Assembly: GCF_002192415.1 (NCBI RefSeq)
Contig: NZ_CP021780.1
Coordinates: 3,596,001 to 3,660,000 of the forward strand
Reading direction: 5' to 3'
Length of the DNA stretch: 64,000 nt
DNA from: Paenibacillus donghaensis
GTDB taxonomy: Bacteria; Bacillota; Bacilli; Paenibacillales; Paenibacillaceae
In this document: piece by piece, positions 1 through 8,576 of the stretch
Numbering within the stretch: position 1 is the stretch's first letter
Layout of the letters: every line of letters starts with the position of its first letter
Position numbers and translations under genes: made by a program
Notes under the pieces: generated by a model
What the model was told of the DNA's origin: nothing
The model's database searches: none
The model's input: only the letters and a program-made list of their open reading frames with translations

Positions 1-1
1 G

Positions 2-412
2 CCGCTTACGGTTATAACCAATGATGTTTATATCATCAGCGAGCTGGTCCCGAAGGATCATATCCGTCTGGTCGTCCCCGGCGGCTACCGCGTTCGCAAC
101 ATGCTGGCCGGTCCCGAGGCGGTAGCGTATGTGAAGACTCTGAATATACAAAAAGCTTTTTTGTCGGCTACGGCTGTCAACATCGAGCAAGGCCTCTCCA
201 TTTATACCGGAGATTTCATTGAATACAAGCAAGCGCTTGTCTCTACGGCAAGCCTAGTTTATGCGGTTGTCGACCACCACAAATTTGGCCAAACGGCGCT
301 GCGCACCTTCGCTTCCCTCCAGGAAGTTGACGTGGTGCTGACGGACAAAGGGCTGTCTGCTGAGATTGTAGAGCAGTTTCGCGGTATCGGCGTGAACATT
401 GAATGTGGCTAA
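2..412 (+). CDS. DeoR-family transcriptional regulator, C-terminal part (5' end outside window)
   Basis: The gene enters the window already open; reading from base 2 gives about 136 residues ending in TAA at 410-412. The visible part is the DeoR effector-binding domain. It shows the TND start of the sensor fold, a PGG-Y-R segment, LAGPEA, a KAFLSA strand, and the typical ending VVDHHKFG ... VDVVLTDKG. Members bind a phosphorylated sugar intermediate in this domain and repress sugar-use operons through an N-terminal helix-turn-helix, which is not in the window. The next gene on the same strand is kduD, so regulation of hexuronate or ketogluconate use is a reasonable inference, but the target is not shown by the sequence. 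Confidence 0.85.
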   Translation, partial: PLTVITNDVYIISELVPKDHIRLVVPGGYRVRNMLAGPEAVAYVKTLNIQKAFLSATAVNIEQGLSIYTGDFIEYKQALVSTASLVYAVVDHHKFGQTALRTFASLQEVDVVLTDKGLSAEIVEQFRGIGVNIECG

Positions 413-509
413 GTAGAAACGGCTTCACCGTCCCTTTAGGGACGGTAACCGTTTCTGCGAGAAATAGAAGGATAACTTATAGTGTGCAACATATACATTT
501 TTATATTTT
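413..509 (+). repeat. Dispersed hairpin repeat, copy 1 (AGAAACGG family)
   Basis: An inverted repeat (AGAAACGG ... CCGTTTCT, with an inner GTCCC/GGGAC stem) is followed by a conserved unpaired tail GAGAAATAGAAGGATAACTT then ATAGTGTGCAACATATA. The same hairpin plus tail recurs at 18671-18740 and 53137-53240, with looser relatives at 48504-48547 and 55461-55520. It starts directly after the DeoR stop codon. It could act as a terminator or RNA-stability structure, but the conserved tail is not a run of T, so it behaves like a mobile or RNA-level repeat. Confidence 0.75.
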
Positions 510-546
510 AAACCTAATAACATCAACAATAAAGGGGTAATCAAAT

Positions 547-1302
547 ATGTCAACATTATTCAGCTTGGCAGGTAAAACTGCAATCGTAACGGGCGCAGCC
601 CAAGGTCTTGGACAAGGTATCGCTTTGGCATTCGCTGAAGCAGGCGCAGATGTAATCTCCGCTTCCCTTAACAGCAGTGAAGAAACCGTAAAGGCTGCCG
701 AAGCTTTTGGCGTAAAAGCACTGAGCCTGGAGTCCGACCTGAGTGATCACACTCAGCTGCAGGCTATGTTCGACAAAGCCCTTGAATTCACTGGAAAAGT
801 AGATATCCTTGTGAACTGCGCAGGCATGATCCGCCGTACTCCAGCCAAAGACCACAGCGAAAAAGACTGGTTCGACGTAATCAACCTGAACCAGAACACC
901 GTCTTCCTGTTGTCCCAAATCGCCGGCCGCCACTTCCTGGAAAGAGGAAACGGCAAAATCATCAACATCTGCTCCATGCTCTCCTACCAGGGCGGAATCA
1001 ACGTTCCAGGCTACACTGCAAGTAAACACGCCGTTGCCGGTTTGACCAAAGCCTTCGCCAATGAATGGGCAGGTTCCGGTCTGAACATCAACGCCATTGC
1101 ACCTGGATACATGGCTACTGAGAACACTGCACCAATCCGTGCCGACCAGAGCCGTTCCGACTCCATTCTGGACCGTATTCCAGCAGCTCGTTGGGGAACT
1201 CCTGAAGATCTTAAGGGGCCAGCCGTATTCCTGGCTTCCGCAGCTTCCGACTACCTGAACGGACACATTCTGAATGTAGACGGCGGATGGTTGGCTAGAT
1301 AA
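547..1302 (+). CDS. kduD: 2-dehydro-3-deoxy-D-gluconate 5-dehydrogenase (SDR family)
   Basis: A 251-residue short-chain dehydrogenase that interconverts 2,5-diketo-3-deoxygluconate and 2-keto-3-deoxygluconate with NAD(P) in pectin/hexuronate breakdown. The sequence shows the nucleotide-binding TGAAQGLGQG near residue 16, the NCAG motif near residue 90, the catalytic Ser in ICSML, and Y-x3-K in YTASK. The ending NVDGGWLAR is typical of KduD. The length matches the family. ATG is preceded by AAAGGGG at good spacing. It stands alone between the DeoR gene and a strong terminator; kduI is not adjacent. A generic gluconate 5-dehydrogenase role cannot be excluded. Confidence 0.85.
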   Translation: MSTLFSLAGKTAIVTGAAQGLGQGIALAFAEAGADVISASLNSSEETVKAAEAFGVKALSLESDLSDHTQLQAMFDKALEFTGKVDILVNCAGMIRRTPAKDHSEKDWFDVINLNQNTVFLLSQIAGRHFLERGNGKIINICSMLSYQGGINVPGYTASKHAVAGLTKAFANEWAGSGLNINAIAPGYMATENTAPIRADQSRSDSILDRIPAARWGTPEDLKGPAVFLASAASDYLNGHILNVDGGWLAR

Positions 1303-1326
1303 TTGCTTGTTATTTTGCTTAGAATT

Positions 1327-1363
1327 AAGGGAGACTGTCCACAATGGACAGCCTCCCTTTTTG
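1327..1363 (+). terminator. Intrinsic terminator after kduD
   Basis: AAGGGAG-x-CTGTCC / TGGACAG-x-CTCCC forms a long hairpin around an ACAA loop and is followed by TTTTT. Confidence 0.9.
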
Positions 1364-1454
1364 TATTTATCCTTATTCCTGCGTCTTCTTCCATACTCCT
1401 GCGTATTTCCCTGATTTATTGCCCAACAGTATAATTCATCACCCTGCAGAAATG

Positions 1455-1497
1455 CAAAAAACCGGCAGCCCAGGATAACTCCTGTGAGTGCCGGTTG
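1455..1497 (-). terminator. Intrinsic terminator after the GH42 gene
   Basis: On the minus strand AACCGGCA ... TGCCGGTT pairs around a loop that itself contains a short stem, and the hairpin is followed by TTTTTTGC. It lies 36 bases after the stop codon of the beta-galactosidase gene. Confidence 0.85.
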
Positions 1498-1532
1498 ATT
1501 ACAGCGGGAGATTACTGCCGCCAGTGGATCTA

Positions 1533-3605
1533 TTAAAGTGATTTTCTTCTCAGCATAGCCAGGCCGTTCACCGGCAGCTCCAGCATCTTACCTGCAGCGG
1601 CGCCTGACTCCAGGTCCGTATATTCTCTGCCGTCCAGCTCCACGGTCTGCGGGCTGCCGCTGAAGTTCTGTACGAACACATAATCCTGTTCTCCATCCGA
1701 GCGCAGCGCTGCGGTTACGCCAATCGGCAGCTCGCTATCCAGGGTGCGTCTAATATCAGCCTTATCGGCAATCGCCGCATACAGCTCGGTATAGAAGGCG
1801 TTGTCTTTGACACGTGTAGCCAGGTGGTACGCACGTCCTTCACCCAAACGGTTCACGGTCAGCGCCGGTTGTCCAGCATAGAAATCACTGCGGTAATGGC
1901 CAAGAGCCTCCGCGCCTTCCAGGTGGATCAGCTCAGCAATCTCATGGGCGTCATAATCGCCGCTCAGCTTCAGCATATTGCCCGGCTGCATAACCAAGCC
2001 GTTCAGATCACGGCTGTGTAGTCCTTCCGTCTCTTCTGCCCAGATGCCGAGTGTTCTGCGCAGCGGCCCGGGGAATCCTCCCAGATGGCAGAGATCCGTT
2101 TCGCCGACAACACCAGACCAATAGGTCGCCAGGAAGGTACCGCCCTGCTCTACGAATCGCTCGATCCGTTTGCCGTTGGCTTCGCTGATCAGATAGAGCA
2201 TGGGAGCAATGACCAGCTTGTAGGCGGACAGATCATCATCGATGCCAATAATATCCACCGGAATACCCTGCTCCCAGAGTGCGCGGTAATGCTGCAGAAC
2301 TGTTTCTTCAAAATGAAGCCCGGAATTGCGGATGCCCTGTGCATCCTTCACCGCCCAGCGGTTGTCCCAGTCGTAGATAATCGCTGTCTGTACCGGGGTC
2401 GTCGTACCTACCACCTCGTCCATGCCAGCCAATGTCCGGCCCACTTCGGCCACGTCACGGAAGACACGGGTTTCCGCATGTCCGCTATGGTCGAGGACCG
2501 CACCGTGGAATTTCTCGCTCGAGCCGCGGCTTTTGCGCCACTGGAAATATTGCACCGAATCCGAGCCATGTGCCACGGCCTGAAGCGAGGACAGCTTGTG
2601 CATGCCCGGTCGTTTCAACTTGCTGACAATCTGCCAGTTCGTCAGGGACGGTGTGCTCTCCATCAACAGGAACGGCTTCTGCTTCAGCGTGCGGTACATA
2701 TCGTGGTGCATCGCTGTCCAGGCGGCCAGACGGGCATCGTCGTCATCTGTGGTATAATGCCAATCCGGGTAAGCGTCCCAGGAGACTACGTCGAGAATCT
2801 TGGCCAGCTTGCGGTAATCAATGGCGTCAATCATATGCATATTTGTGGTGATAGGCAGCTCGGGATTGAAGCTGCGCACGGCGTCCATCTCATGCTGGCA
2901 GAAGTTGATCGTCTGGTCGCTGACAAACCGCCGCCAATCCAGATTCAGGCCATGCAGCTGGTTCTCGCCGTGCGGGGCTGGGGATTCCACCTGATCCCAC
3001 GAGGTGTAGGTGTGGCTCCAGAAAGTGGCCCACCAGGCATGGTTCAGTTCTTCCAGATCATTGTTGTATTTGACTTTGAGCCAGTCTCTGAAGGCATTCT
3101 GGCAATAGTCGCAGTGGCATTCGCCACCGAACTCATTGGAGATATGCCAGCCGATTACTGCGGGATGATGAGCGTAGCGCTCAGCGAGCTTGGTGTTGAT
3201 GATCGCTGTTTTGTCCCGGTAGACCGGAGAAGTGAAGCAGTGATTGTGGCGTACCCCATGCAGGTTGCGGACACGGTTGCGTTCCACACGCAGGACTTCA
3301 GGATACTTGTCCGACATCCAGGCCGGACGGGCTCCGCTTGGGGTAGCCAGGAAAGCGTAGATGCCGTTCTTAGCAAAAGAATCTAGCACATGGTCCAGCC
3401 ATTCAAAAGTGAATACGCCTTCCTCACGCTCCAGCGATACCCAGGAGAAAATGCCAACAGACATCACATTGCAGCCTGCCAGCTTCATAAGACGCAGATC
3501 TTCTTCAAAAATATGTGGATATTTCAGCCATTGCTCGGGGTTATAATCGGCTCCGTGCAACATCACTGGCACTTTGCTACTGATTGCCGGAAGTTTTGTA
3601 CTCAT
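1533..3605 (-). CDS. Beta-galactosidase, glycoside hydrolase family 42
   Basis: A 690-residue GH42 enzyme, the usual length, that cleaves terminal beta-galactosides. No signal peptide is seen, so it acts in the cytoplasm. The TIM-barrel domain begins with GADYNPEQW near residue 18. The acid/base is E158 in HISNEFGG and the nucleophile is E316 in FLLMESTPS. A Cys cluster (ECHCDYC, residues 162-168, with an earlier Cys) matches the structural zinc site of the family. A trimerisation domain and a small C-terminal beta domain follow. The gene is divergent from an AraC regulator (intergenic 3606-3791, AT-rich, enough for two promoters), which suggests local control. The natural substrate (lactose, galactan oligosaccharides or arabinogalactan) cannot be read from the sequence. 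Confidence 0.93.
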   Translation of the reverse strand: MSTKLPAISSKVPVMLHGADYNPEQWLKYPHIFEEDLRLMKLAGCNVMSVGIFSWVSLEREEGVFTFEWLDHVLDSFAKNGIYAFLATPSGARPAWMSDKYPEVLRVERNRVRNLHGVRHNHCFTSPVYRDKTAIINTKLAERYAHHPAVIGWHISNEFGGECHCDYCQNAFRDWLKVKYNNDLEELNHAWWATFWSHTYTSWDQVESPAPHGENQLHGLNLDWRRFVSDQTINFCQHEMDAVRSFNPELPITTNMHMIDAIDYRKLAKILDVVSWDAYPDWHYTTDDDDARLAAWTAMHHDMYRTLKQKPFLLMESTPSLTNWQIVSKLKRPGMHKLSSLQAVAHGSDSVQYFQWRKSRGSSEKFHGAVLDHSGHAETRVFRDVAEVGRTLAGMDEVVGTTTPVQTAIIYDWDNRWAVKDAQGIRNSGLHFEETVLQHYRALWEQGIPVDIIGIDDDLSAYKLVIAPMLYLISEANGKRIERFVEQGGTFLATYWSGVVGETDLCHLGGFPGPLRRTLGIWAEETEGLHSRDLNGLVMQPGNMLKLSGDYDAHEIAELIHLEGAEALGHYRSDFYAGQPALTVNRLGEGRAYHLATRVKDNAFYTELYAAIADKADIRRTLDSELPIGVTAALRSDGEQDYVFVQNFSGSPQTVELDGREYTDLESGAAAGKMLELPVNGLAMLRRKSL

Positions 3606-3791
3606 AGGTAGGATTCATCCTTTCATTATAAGCTCATCTATGAATGGGACTAATCTCTGATGAACATCTTCAGTATGCCCTGCATAAATGATGAACTATG
3701 CTTTATACTATTTATAATATACAATAAATAATATATAGCGTTAGGAATATACGCTCTACTTACTAGCACAAATTGAACATGAGGTGTAGTT

Positions 3792-4667
3792 ATGCTCCCT
3801 TTCTCCCTGATCGAGAACCCCCGCGCCCCAGAAGTGTTTCCTGTCTTCCCTTATTCTGTCGGGCGTCATATTCAGTATCATCACGTGCGTCCGGGTGGCT
3901 TCCCGGTGCACCAGGTCTTTATGATCCGCAGCGGCAGCGGGCTGTTCCGGGATATGGAGAACGGCACGGAAACGGAGCTGCTGCCAGGCATGGCGTTTGC
4001 CTTTCCCGGGGATCGTGGCCACGAATATTATCCGCTGTCCCATGAACCGTGGCATATCGCTTTTATCGGGTTTTATGGCGCTGCCGCCGACGGCTTCCTC
4101 CAGGGCGGGGGAACGCTGCCCTCCGTACCTTTCCGCCCGCTGGACTTCGAGCTATGCTGGGAGTCGATAGGCAGTATCTGGCACACCGTCCACCAGCAGG
4201 CCTCCGCCCGTCAGGACGACCATATCATGCTGGAGCTGTCCGTAGCCCTGTACCGCTTGCTCCTGTTGCTTCGCCGTCCGGAAGCGCCTCCAGCCGGTCC
4301 CGGACGGCTGGAGTTTCAGGCCGTGCGCAATGAAGCCCTGCAGAAGGCAGTCCGCCTGATCAACGAGCATTTCACCGAGCCGCTGCTGATCTCCAATCTT
4401 GCCGGAGCGGTCGGTTATTCGGTACAGCATTTTCAGCGGCTGTTCCTGCAGGAATACGGCGTCACACCGCATAAGTACCTGCAGAATCTGCGCCTGCAGC
4501 GAGCGTTGCAGATGATTACCGAGAATGACCAAGTCTCCGTTCAGGATATCGCACTGCAGCTGGGAATGGAGACCAATTACTTCATCCGCGTCTTCCGCAG
4601 CACTTATGGCTGTACGCCGGGTGTTATGCTTAAACGCCTGCATGGGTCGCAAGCGAAGCAGCTTTAA
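3792..4667 (+). CDS. AraC-family transcriptional regulator
   Basis: A 291-residue regulator. Residues 1-150 form a cupin-like sensor (HHVRPGGFPVHQVFMIRSGSG, then PGMAFAFPGDRGHEYYP), which in this family binds a sugar. Residues about 185-285 hold two helix-turn-helix units: ISNLAGAVGYSVQHFQRLF, then VSVQDIALQLGMETNYFIRVF ending in YGCTPGVML. ATG is preceded by GAGGTG. It is divergent from the GH42 gene and upstream of a GH43 gene on the same strand, so it probably activates one or both. The ligand is unknown. Confidence 0.9.
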   Translation: MLPFSLIENPRAPEVFPVFPYSVGRHIQYHHVRPGGFPVHQVFMIRSGSGLFRDMENGTETELLPGMAFAFPGDRGHEYYPLSHEPWHIAFIGFYGAAADGFLQGGGTLPSVPFRPLDFELCWESIGSIWHTVHQQASARQDDHIMLELSVALYRLLLLLRRPEAPPAGPGRLEFQAVRNEALQKAVRLINEHFTEPLLISNLAGAVGYSVQHFQRLFLQEYGVTPHKYLQNLRLQRALQMITENDQVSVQDIALQLGMETNYFIRVFRSTYGCTPGVMLKRLHGSQAKQL

Positions 4668-4802
4668 GCTCTTCTCTTCCCTTCCCATTCAAGTCAGGCT
4701 GATTTATGATACGTAGAGATTGCAAGAAGAAACGACTGTACCGTCCTCTCTCAGAGATGATATCCGTTCCTTAGATTAGAACCAATTCCTAGGAGGCAGT
4801 TT

Positions 4803-5678
4803 ATGATTACTCTATCCGAAATTAATTTCCGCGATCCTTACATCCTGCCTGTTCCCGAGAAGAACCGCTATTATATGTTCGGTACAGCCGGAGCAACCGC
4901 CTGGAGCGGCAGTCCTCAGGGCTTCGATGTGTATGTCAGCGAGGATCTGCAGCTGTGGTCGGGACCTTTGAGCGCGTTTACTCCAGCGGCCGATTTCTGG
5001 GCTGACCATCACTTCTGGGCACCAGAGGTTCACCGCTACAATGGCAAGTACTACATGTTCGCCTCATTTAAGGCCGACGGTATTCCGCGTGCAACACAGA
5101 TTCTGGTTGCAGATCAGCCGGAGGGTCCTTATGTGCCGAACAGTGCCCAGCCGGTAACACCTACGGGCTGGGAATGTCTCGACGGCACGCTCTACGTGGA
5201 TCAGCAGAACAAGCCCTGGATGGTCTTCTGCCGGGAATGGATCGAAGTGACCGACGGCGAGATGTATGCGGTGCAGCTTGCAAACGATTTGAGCGCAGCT
5301 GTAGCTGAGCCTATACTGCTGTTCCGTGCTTCCCAGGCCCCCTGGTCGGTAGGCGGCAAGGAAGGCCAATATGTCACTGACGGTCCATTCCTCTACGCTT
5401 GCGCGAATGGCGAGTTGCTGATGTTATGGTCCAGCAGCGGCGTCAAGGGTTATGCCATGGGCCTGGCGCGTTCCGCCTCCGGTGACATCACCGGTCCGTG
5501 GACCCAGGACGCAACTCCGCTATATGGCGAGGACGGCGGCCACGGTATGCTGTTCCGCGATTTCCAGGACAAGCTGCTGCTGGCGATCCATTCGCCCAAC
5601 ATCAACCCTCAGGAACGTCCGCTGCTGCTGGAGGTAGTTGAGGTGGACGGTACGCTAAGGGTTGTTGCTGCGGAGTAA
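4803..5678 (+). CDS. Glycoside hydrolase family 43 protein
   Basis: A 291-residue single-domain five-bladed propeller of GH43 (arabinanase/arabinofuranosidase/xylosidase group) without a signal peptide. The predicted catalytic base is D11 in FRDPYIL. The pKa-modulating Asp is probably D127 in CLDGTLY. The position often written EGP in the family reads TDGPFLY here, so the general acid is uncertain and might be supplied by another acidic residue. WAPEVHRYNGKYYMF near residue 72 is a classic GH43 signature. It has a strong AGGAGG site six bases before ATG. With the AraC and GH42 genes it looks like a small arabinogalactan or galactan oligosaccharide locus (inference). Confidence 0.85.
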   Translation: MITLSEINFRDPYILPVPEKNRYYMFGTAGATAWSGSPQGFDVYVSEDLQLWSGPLSAFTPAADFWADHHFWAPEVHRYNGKYYMFASFKADGIPRATQILVADQPEGPYVPNSAQPVTPTGWECLDGTLYVDQQNKPWMVFCREWIEVTDGEMYAVQLANDLSAAVAEPILLFRASQAPWSVGGKEGQYVTDGPFLYACANGELLMLWSSSGVKGYAMGLARSASGDITGPWTQDATPLYGEDGGHGMLFRDFQDKLLLAIHSPNINPQERPLLLEVVEVDGTLRVVAAE

Positions 5679-5720
5679 CGCTTGCGCTGCGAGACATTGA
5701 ACCAGCTTAATAAACGGCAA

Positions 5721-5770
5721 GAAGCAGAAGCAGCGAACCTCTTACTTAAGAGGTCCGCTGCTTCTGCTTC
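5721..5770 (+). terminator. Very long hairpin after the GH43 gene
   Basis: A 15-bp arm (GAAGCAGAAGCAGCG / CGCTGCTTCTGCTTC) encloses a second perfect stem CCTCTTA/TAAGAGG. A T run does not follow directly, so termination strength is uncertain, but the fold is exceptionally stable. Confidence 0.75.
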
Positions 5771-5888
5771 CACAATCGTGTCCCATTAGTTGTTTATACG
5801 ACACCAAATGGGTACTTTCAAAAGGGCTACGTAACCATCCAACAAATTCCACCAAGTCTTTCAGTACAGGAATCACAGGCAAGCCGTA

Positions 5889-5951
5889 TAAAGTTGTAGA
5901 CTAGGAAAATAAAGAGTTACACTGAGAAAATAAAGTTCTATACTGACGGAG
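5889..5951. repeat. Three tandem 21-bp repeats
   Basis: Units begin at 5889, 5910 and 5931, each starting TAAAG and followed by an imperfect TTNTANACTGAGGAAAA-like stretch. An inverted partner of the core (AACTTTATT) lies at about 5983-5991. The gene-free stretch 5679-6012 holds only this array and the terminator hairpin at 5721-5770. Tandem ~20-bp sites like these resemble transposase-binding sites at ends of Tn7-like elements or recombinase sites; that reading is speculative. Confidence 0.6.
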
Positions 5952-6012
5952 CGTTATTAAGTTAATGGGCAGGCTAGCGTAACTTTATTGTTATTACAGG
6001 GAGGTGGAACTC

Positions 6013-6309
6013 TTGCGCATTGAGGAATATCGGCTAAACTTATTGCTAAAAAAATTATCTATGGAAGAAACTATTATGATTAAGATTGCGTTTCAGAAAC
6101 TATATGGTGTGAGTATCGGTTTGACGCCAGAGGAATTGTCAGAAATGAAACTGCAAACACTATTTCCTCTGCTTGATATTGTTCGGGGATTGGTACTGAA
6201 CAAACACCACGTCCCAGATATATATGGTGCATCTGATAGTTTGCAGTCCAACACCCTCTCTTCAAAGGTATCGTTCGGAAGGCAGGATAAGTTGGCTAAC
6301 CAGGAGTAA
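6013..6309 (+). CDS. Hypothetical protein, 98 residues
   Basis: I do not recognise this protein. The chosen start is TTG at 6013 because GGGAGG ends about eight bases before it; a GTG at 6004 would overlap the binding site. The N-terminal two thirds are helical and charged (LRIEEYRLNLLLKKL, then TPEELSEMKLQTLFPLLDIVRGLVL), and the C-terminus is Ser/Gln-rich and polar. No membrane segment or Cys cluster is seen. It lies between a repeat array and a convergent small gene in an AT-rich accessory stretch. Confidence 0.5.
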   Translation: MRIEEYRLNLLLKKLSMEETIMIKIAFQKLYGVSIGLTPEELSEMKLQTLFPLLDIVRGLVLNKHHVPDIYGASDSLQSNTLSSKVSFGRQDKLANQE

Positions 6310-6331
6310 GTATAGCTTAAGGATAACCAGG

Positions 6332-6363
6332 ACGAGGCTGCCGGCATACAACGCAAGCCTCGT
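6332..6363. terminator. Hairpin between convergent small genes
   Basis: ACGAGGCT / AGCCTCGT form an 8-bp stem around a 16-base loop between two convergent genes. Neither side has a clear T run, so it is weak evidence for a shared terminator. Confidence 0.4.
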
Positions 6364-6402
6364 TGAGCTAACGCGCAGGATGCTTAAATAGTAATGCCTG
6401 TC

Positions 6403-6702
6403 CTAAAATGTATGGCACCAGCATAAAGGATCATCCCCCCCACAATGAGGGCAACAACCTCCTGTATATGTAAGTCTAATTTGATCTGAATGAAGAACAC
6501 CATAGTCGGTAATCGGTTTGATGGCTGGGCTACTTGGTTCGAAGTTTGTTTGGATATCCTGCACTTTCATGTCCGACCACTTTCCGCTCCAGGAACAGAT
6601 AATGCACTTTAGTCTCTCTTCTGTAGGGTGCAACGCATTCTGGAGGACGATGATACAATCCCTACTGTTGATATTACAAATAGGACATTCGTGAACTTTC
6701 AT
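6403..6702 (-). CDS. Small Cys-rich, probable zinc-ribbon protein
   Basis: A 99-residue protein I cannot assign to a named family. Cys pairs suggest two zinc-binding knuckles: CPIC at residues 6-9 with CIIC near 33-36, and GGCCPHCGG near 81-89 followed by CWCH at the C-terminus. The middle is polar (IQTNFEPSSPAIKPITDYG) with no membrane segment. A good GAGAGGTG site precedes ATG by seven bases, which supports real translation. A possible sigma-A promoter (TTGACG, 17 bases, TAACTT) lies upstream. A nucleic-acid or protein-binding adaptor is possible, but no function is claimed. Confidence 0.65.
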   Translation of the reverse strand: MKVHECPICNINSRDCIIVLQNALHPTEERLKCIICSWSGKWSDMKVQDIQTNFEPSSPAIKPITDYGVLHSDQIRLTYTGGCCPHCGGDDPLCWCHTF

Positions 6703-6810
6703 GATTCTTCACCTCTCATCACCAAAAAAGTTAACATCATTTGGTATTGGCGTCAAGAATTTGATTCATCATTAAACTAACGAAGAACGATAGCTCCATA
6801 AATCAGCAGA

Positions 6811-6832
6811 AGGATCCGCCTTGGCGGGTCCT
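6811..6832. terminator. Short GC-rich hairpin
   Basis: AGGATCCGCC / GGCGGGTCCT pair around TT and are followed by TTGTCTT on the plus strand. It looks like an intrinsic terminator, but no plus-strand gene ends just upstream. Confidence 0.45.
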
Positions 6833-6962
6833 TTGTCTTGGGAATTAAAAACCACCAGGAGATCGTCCAGGTGATCACAATTTTTATATCATGAAAAAAA
6901 ATAAAACCGGGTAATGAGATATTTTGGAATCATCAATCGTGTTGAATGTAGGAGGCGAAAAA

Positions 6963-7466
6963 ATGGAATACAATTCTTTATTGCGTACGGATAAAGAATT
7001 GGCCGAACTCTATCAACGGCGTGCAGATCTAGTTTATAGACTTTGCTTTATATACTTGAAGAATCCCGTTGATGTTGAAGACGCTGTTCAATCTGTATTT
7101 CTAAAACTAATTAAATCCCCCATGGCTTTCAATGACCACGAGCATGAAAAAGCATGGCTGATGGTAACTACCCGAAATCACTGTAAAGACGTTCTTAAAA
7201 ATTGGTGGACAACCCGTCGTGTGGCTTTAGACACTTTGCCGGAAGTTGTTTCTTGGAATGGTAATGAACCATCCGGCAAGGTGCTAGCAAAACTGCTTTC
7301 ACTTCCCGAAAAATACAAAACAGTTTTATATCTATACTATTTCGAGGAGTACACGGTAAAAGAAATAGCAGAGATGTTAGGACACAAAGAAAGCACGATC
7401 CAAACGCAACTATTCAGAGGCCGCAAACGCCTCAAGATGGATTTGGGAGGGAATTATATTGAGTAA
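6963..7466 (+). CDS. ECF-type RNA polymerase sigma factor
   Basis: A 167-residue ECF sigma factor. Region 2 runs from the N-terminus (ADLVYRLCFIYLKNPVDVEDAVQSVFLKL, with the family DAxD/DAVQ pattern, and the WLMVTTRNHCKDVLKNWW segment that contacts the -10 element). Region 4 is at the C-terminus (LPEKYKTVLYLYYFEEYTVKEIAEMLGHKESTIQTQLFRGRKRLK). ATG at 6963 is chosen because TAGGAGG lies seven bases upstream; an upstream TTG at 6924 has no such site. The next gene overlaps it and encodes a membrane protein of the type that accompanies such sigma factors. The inducing signal is unknown. Confidence 0.88.
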   Translation: MEYNSLLRTDKELAELYQRRADLVYRLCFIYLKNPVDVEDAVQSVFLKLIKSPMAFNDHEHEKAWLMVTTRNHCKDVLKNWWTTRRVALDTLPEVVSWNGNEPSGKVLAKLLSLPEKYKTVLYLYYFEEYTVKEIAEMLGHKESTIQTQLFRGRKRLKMDLGGNYIE

Positions 7467-8487
7467 CAAAAATATTAATCAGATTTTTGAAGCTCTTACG
7501 CCAAGAACCGAACAAAAAGAAAAAACGTTTCATAACATTTTAATGCCAAGCCAGGTTGAACATAAAAGGCAAAGAAGATTTACTCCTGTGAAACCTGTAA
7601 GATATGCCCTACTGGCTGCCGTGCTGATGGTTTGTTTAACGACAACGGCTTTTGCAGCGGCATATATGGGATTAGATGAAGCATTTATAAAATTTCTTAA
7701 ACCGGCAAATAACGAGCAGACGGCATATTTGTCCAATGGCGCTTATGTAGTGAACAAAAAAGTGGAAAATGAGTATGGATCACTTACCATTAAGCAAGTG
7801 ATCGGCGACAGCAATCTAACCTATATTTTAATGGACTTTACTGCTCCAGAAGCCACTGTTCTAAATGCGGCGCGATACCGTTTTGATACTATGATTACGA
7901 CAAATCAAAGCTTTCATAGTACAGGATTTGAGGTGCTCGACGATGGGAATCCTAATGACAATAAAATTAGCTTGGTCATGAATATAATGACCGACAGTTC
8001 CTTAGCGGGTCAAACCATTGATTTGAAACTCTATGATTTACAAGCTGCAGATCCGCTTCCCGGCATTTTTGAAACCGTCATTCCGGGTTCTTGGGAAACC
8101 GCTTTTAAGCTAGATTTCAAGAAGTACTCGACCCTTTATCAGATTGATCAAAACATGACGCTGTTTGGTTATAAGGCAATATTAAAAACGATCTCCGTCT
8201 CGCCAATTTCAATTACTTTGATGATTGATAGCGGATCATTGAAGGAGATTAACAATGCCGCCAGCGGATTAAAGGAAATTGGTGAAAACGAATATTTGGA
8301 TAACTTCCCTATCACGATAAAATATAAAGATGGCACCTCAGAAACGACCAGTATTTTTACCGGATTAGCGCGAAGCGATTTATTAAGTAACCAACTGCTT
8401 ACAATTAAAACGTTTGAAAATGTTATAAATGATAAGGAAATCGCGTCTATCGTATTCTTTGACAAAGCATTTCTTATAAAAGACTGA
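7459..8487 (+). CDS. DUF4179-type membrane protein, probable anti-sigma factor
   Basis: A 342-residue protein with a short cytoplasmic N-terminus (about 45 residues), one membrane helix (YALLAAVLMVCLTTTAFA, about residues 50-68) and a large outside domain. DUF4179 proteins follow ECF sigma genes and are thought to hold the sigma factor at the membrane. The start is TTG, 11 bases after GGGAGG, and overlaps the sigma gene by 8 bases, so translation is probably coupled. The first residues (INQIFEALTPRTEQKEKTFHNIL) would be the sigma-binding part. Base composition is AT-richer than the flanking carbohydrate genes. Confidence 0.75.
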   Translation: MSNKNINQIFEALTPRTEQKEKTFHNILMPSQVEHKRQRRFTPVKPVRYALLAAVLMVCLTTTAFAAAYMGLDEAFIKFLKPANNEQTAYLSNGAYVVNKKVENEYGSLTIKQVIGDSNLTYILMDFTAPEATVLNAARYRFDTMITTNQSFHSTGFEVLDDGNPNDNKISLVMNIMTDSSLAGQTIDLKLYDLQAADPLPGIFETVIPGSWETAFKLDFKKYSTLYQIDQNMTLFGYKAILKTISVSPISITLMIDSGSLKEINNAASGLKEIGENEYLDNFPITIKYKDGTSETTSIFTGLARSDLLSNQLLTIKTFENVINDKEIASIVFFDKAFLIKD

Positions 8488-8535
8488 ATCTCCACTACAT
8501 TACTAATAATCTAGCTAGTTAAAGTAAGCTTCAAA

Positions 8536-8576
8536 TGCTCCCCCTTATGTCTAGCTTGGCTAGGCGTGAGGGGGCT
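8536..8576 (+). terminator. Terminator after the sigma/DUF4179 pair
   Basis: GCTCCCCC ... GGGGGC pairs, with an inner CTAGC/GCTAG stem, about 50 bases after the DUF4179 stop. Only a weak T-rich tail (TATTT) follows. Confidence 0.65.

Noticed and set aside
2085..3386. 433-codon open frame on the plus strand
   Set aside because: It lies entirely opposite the GH42 gene, has no recognisable domain, and arises from codon bias of the real gene.
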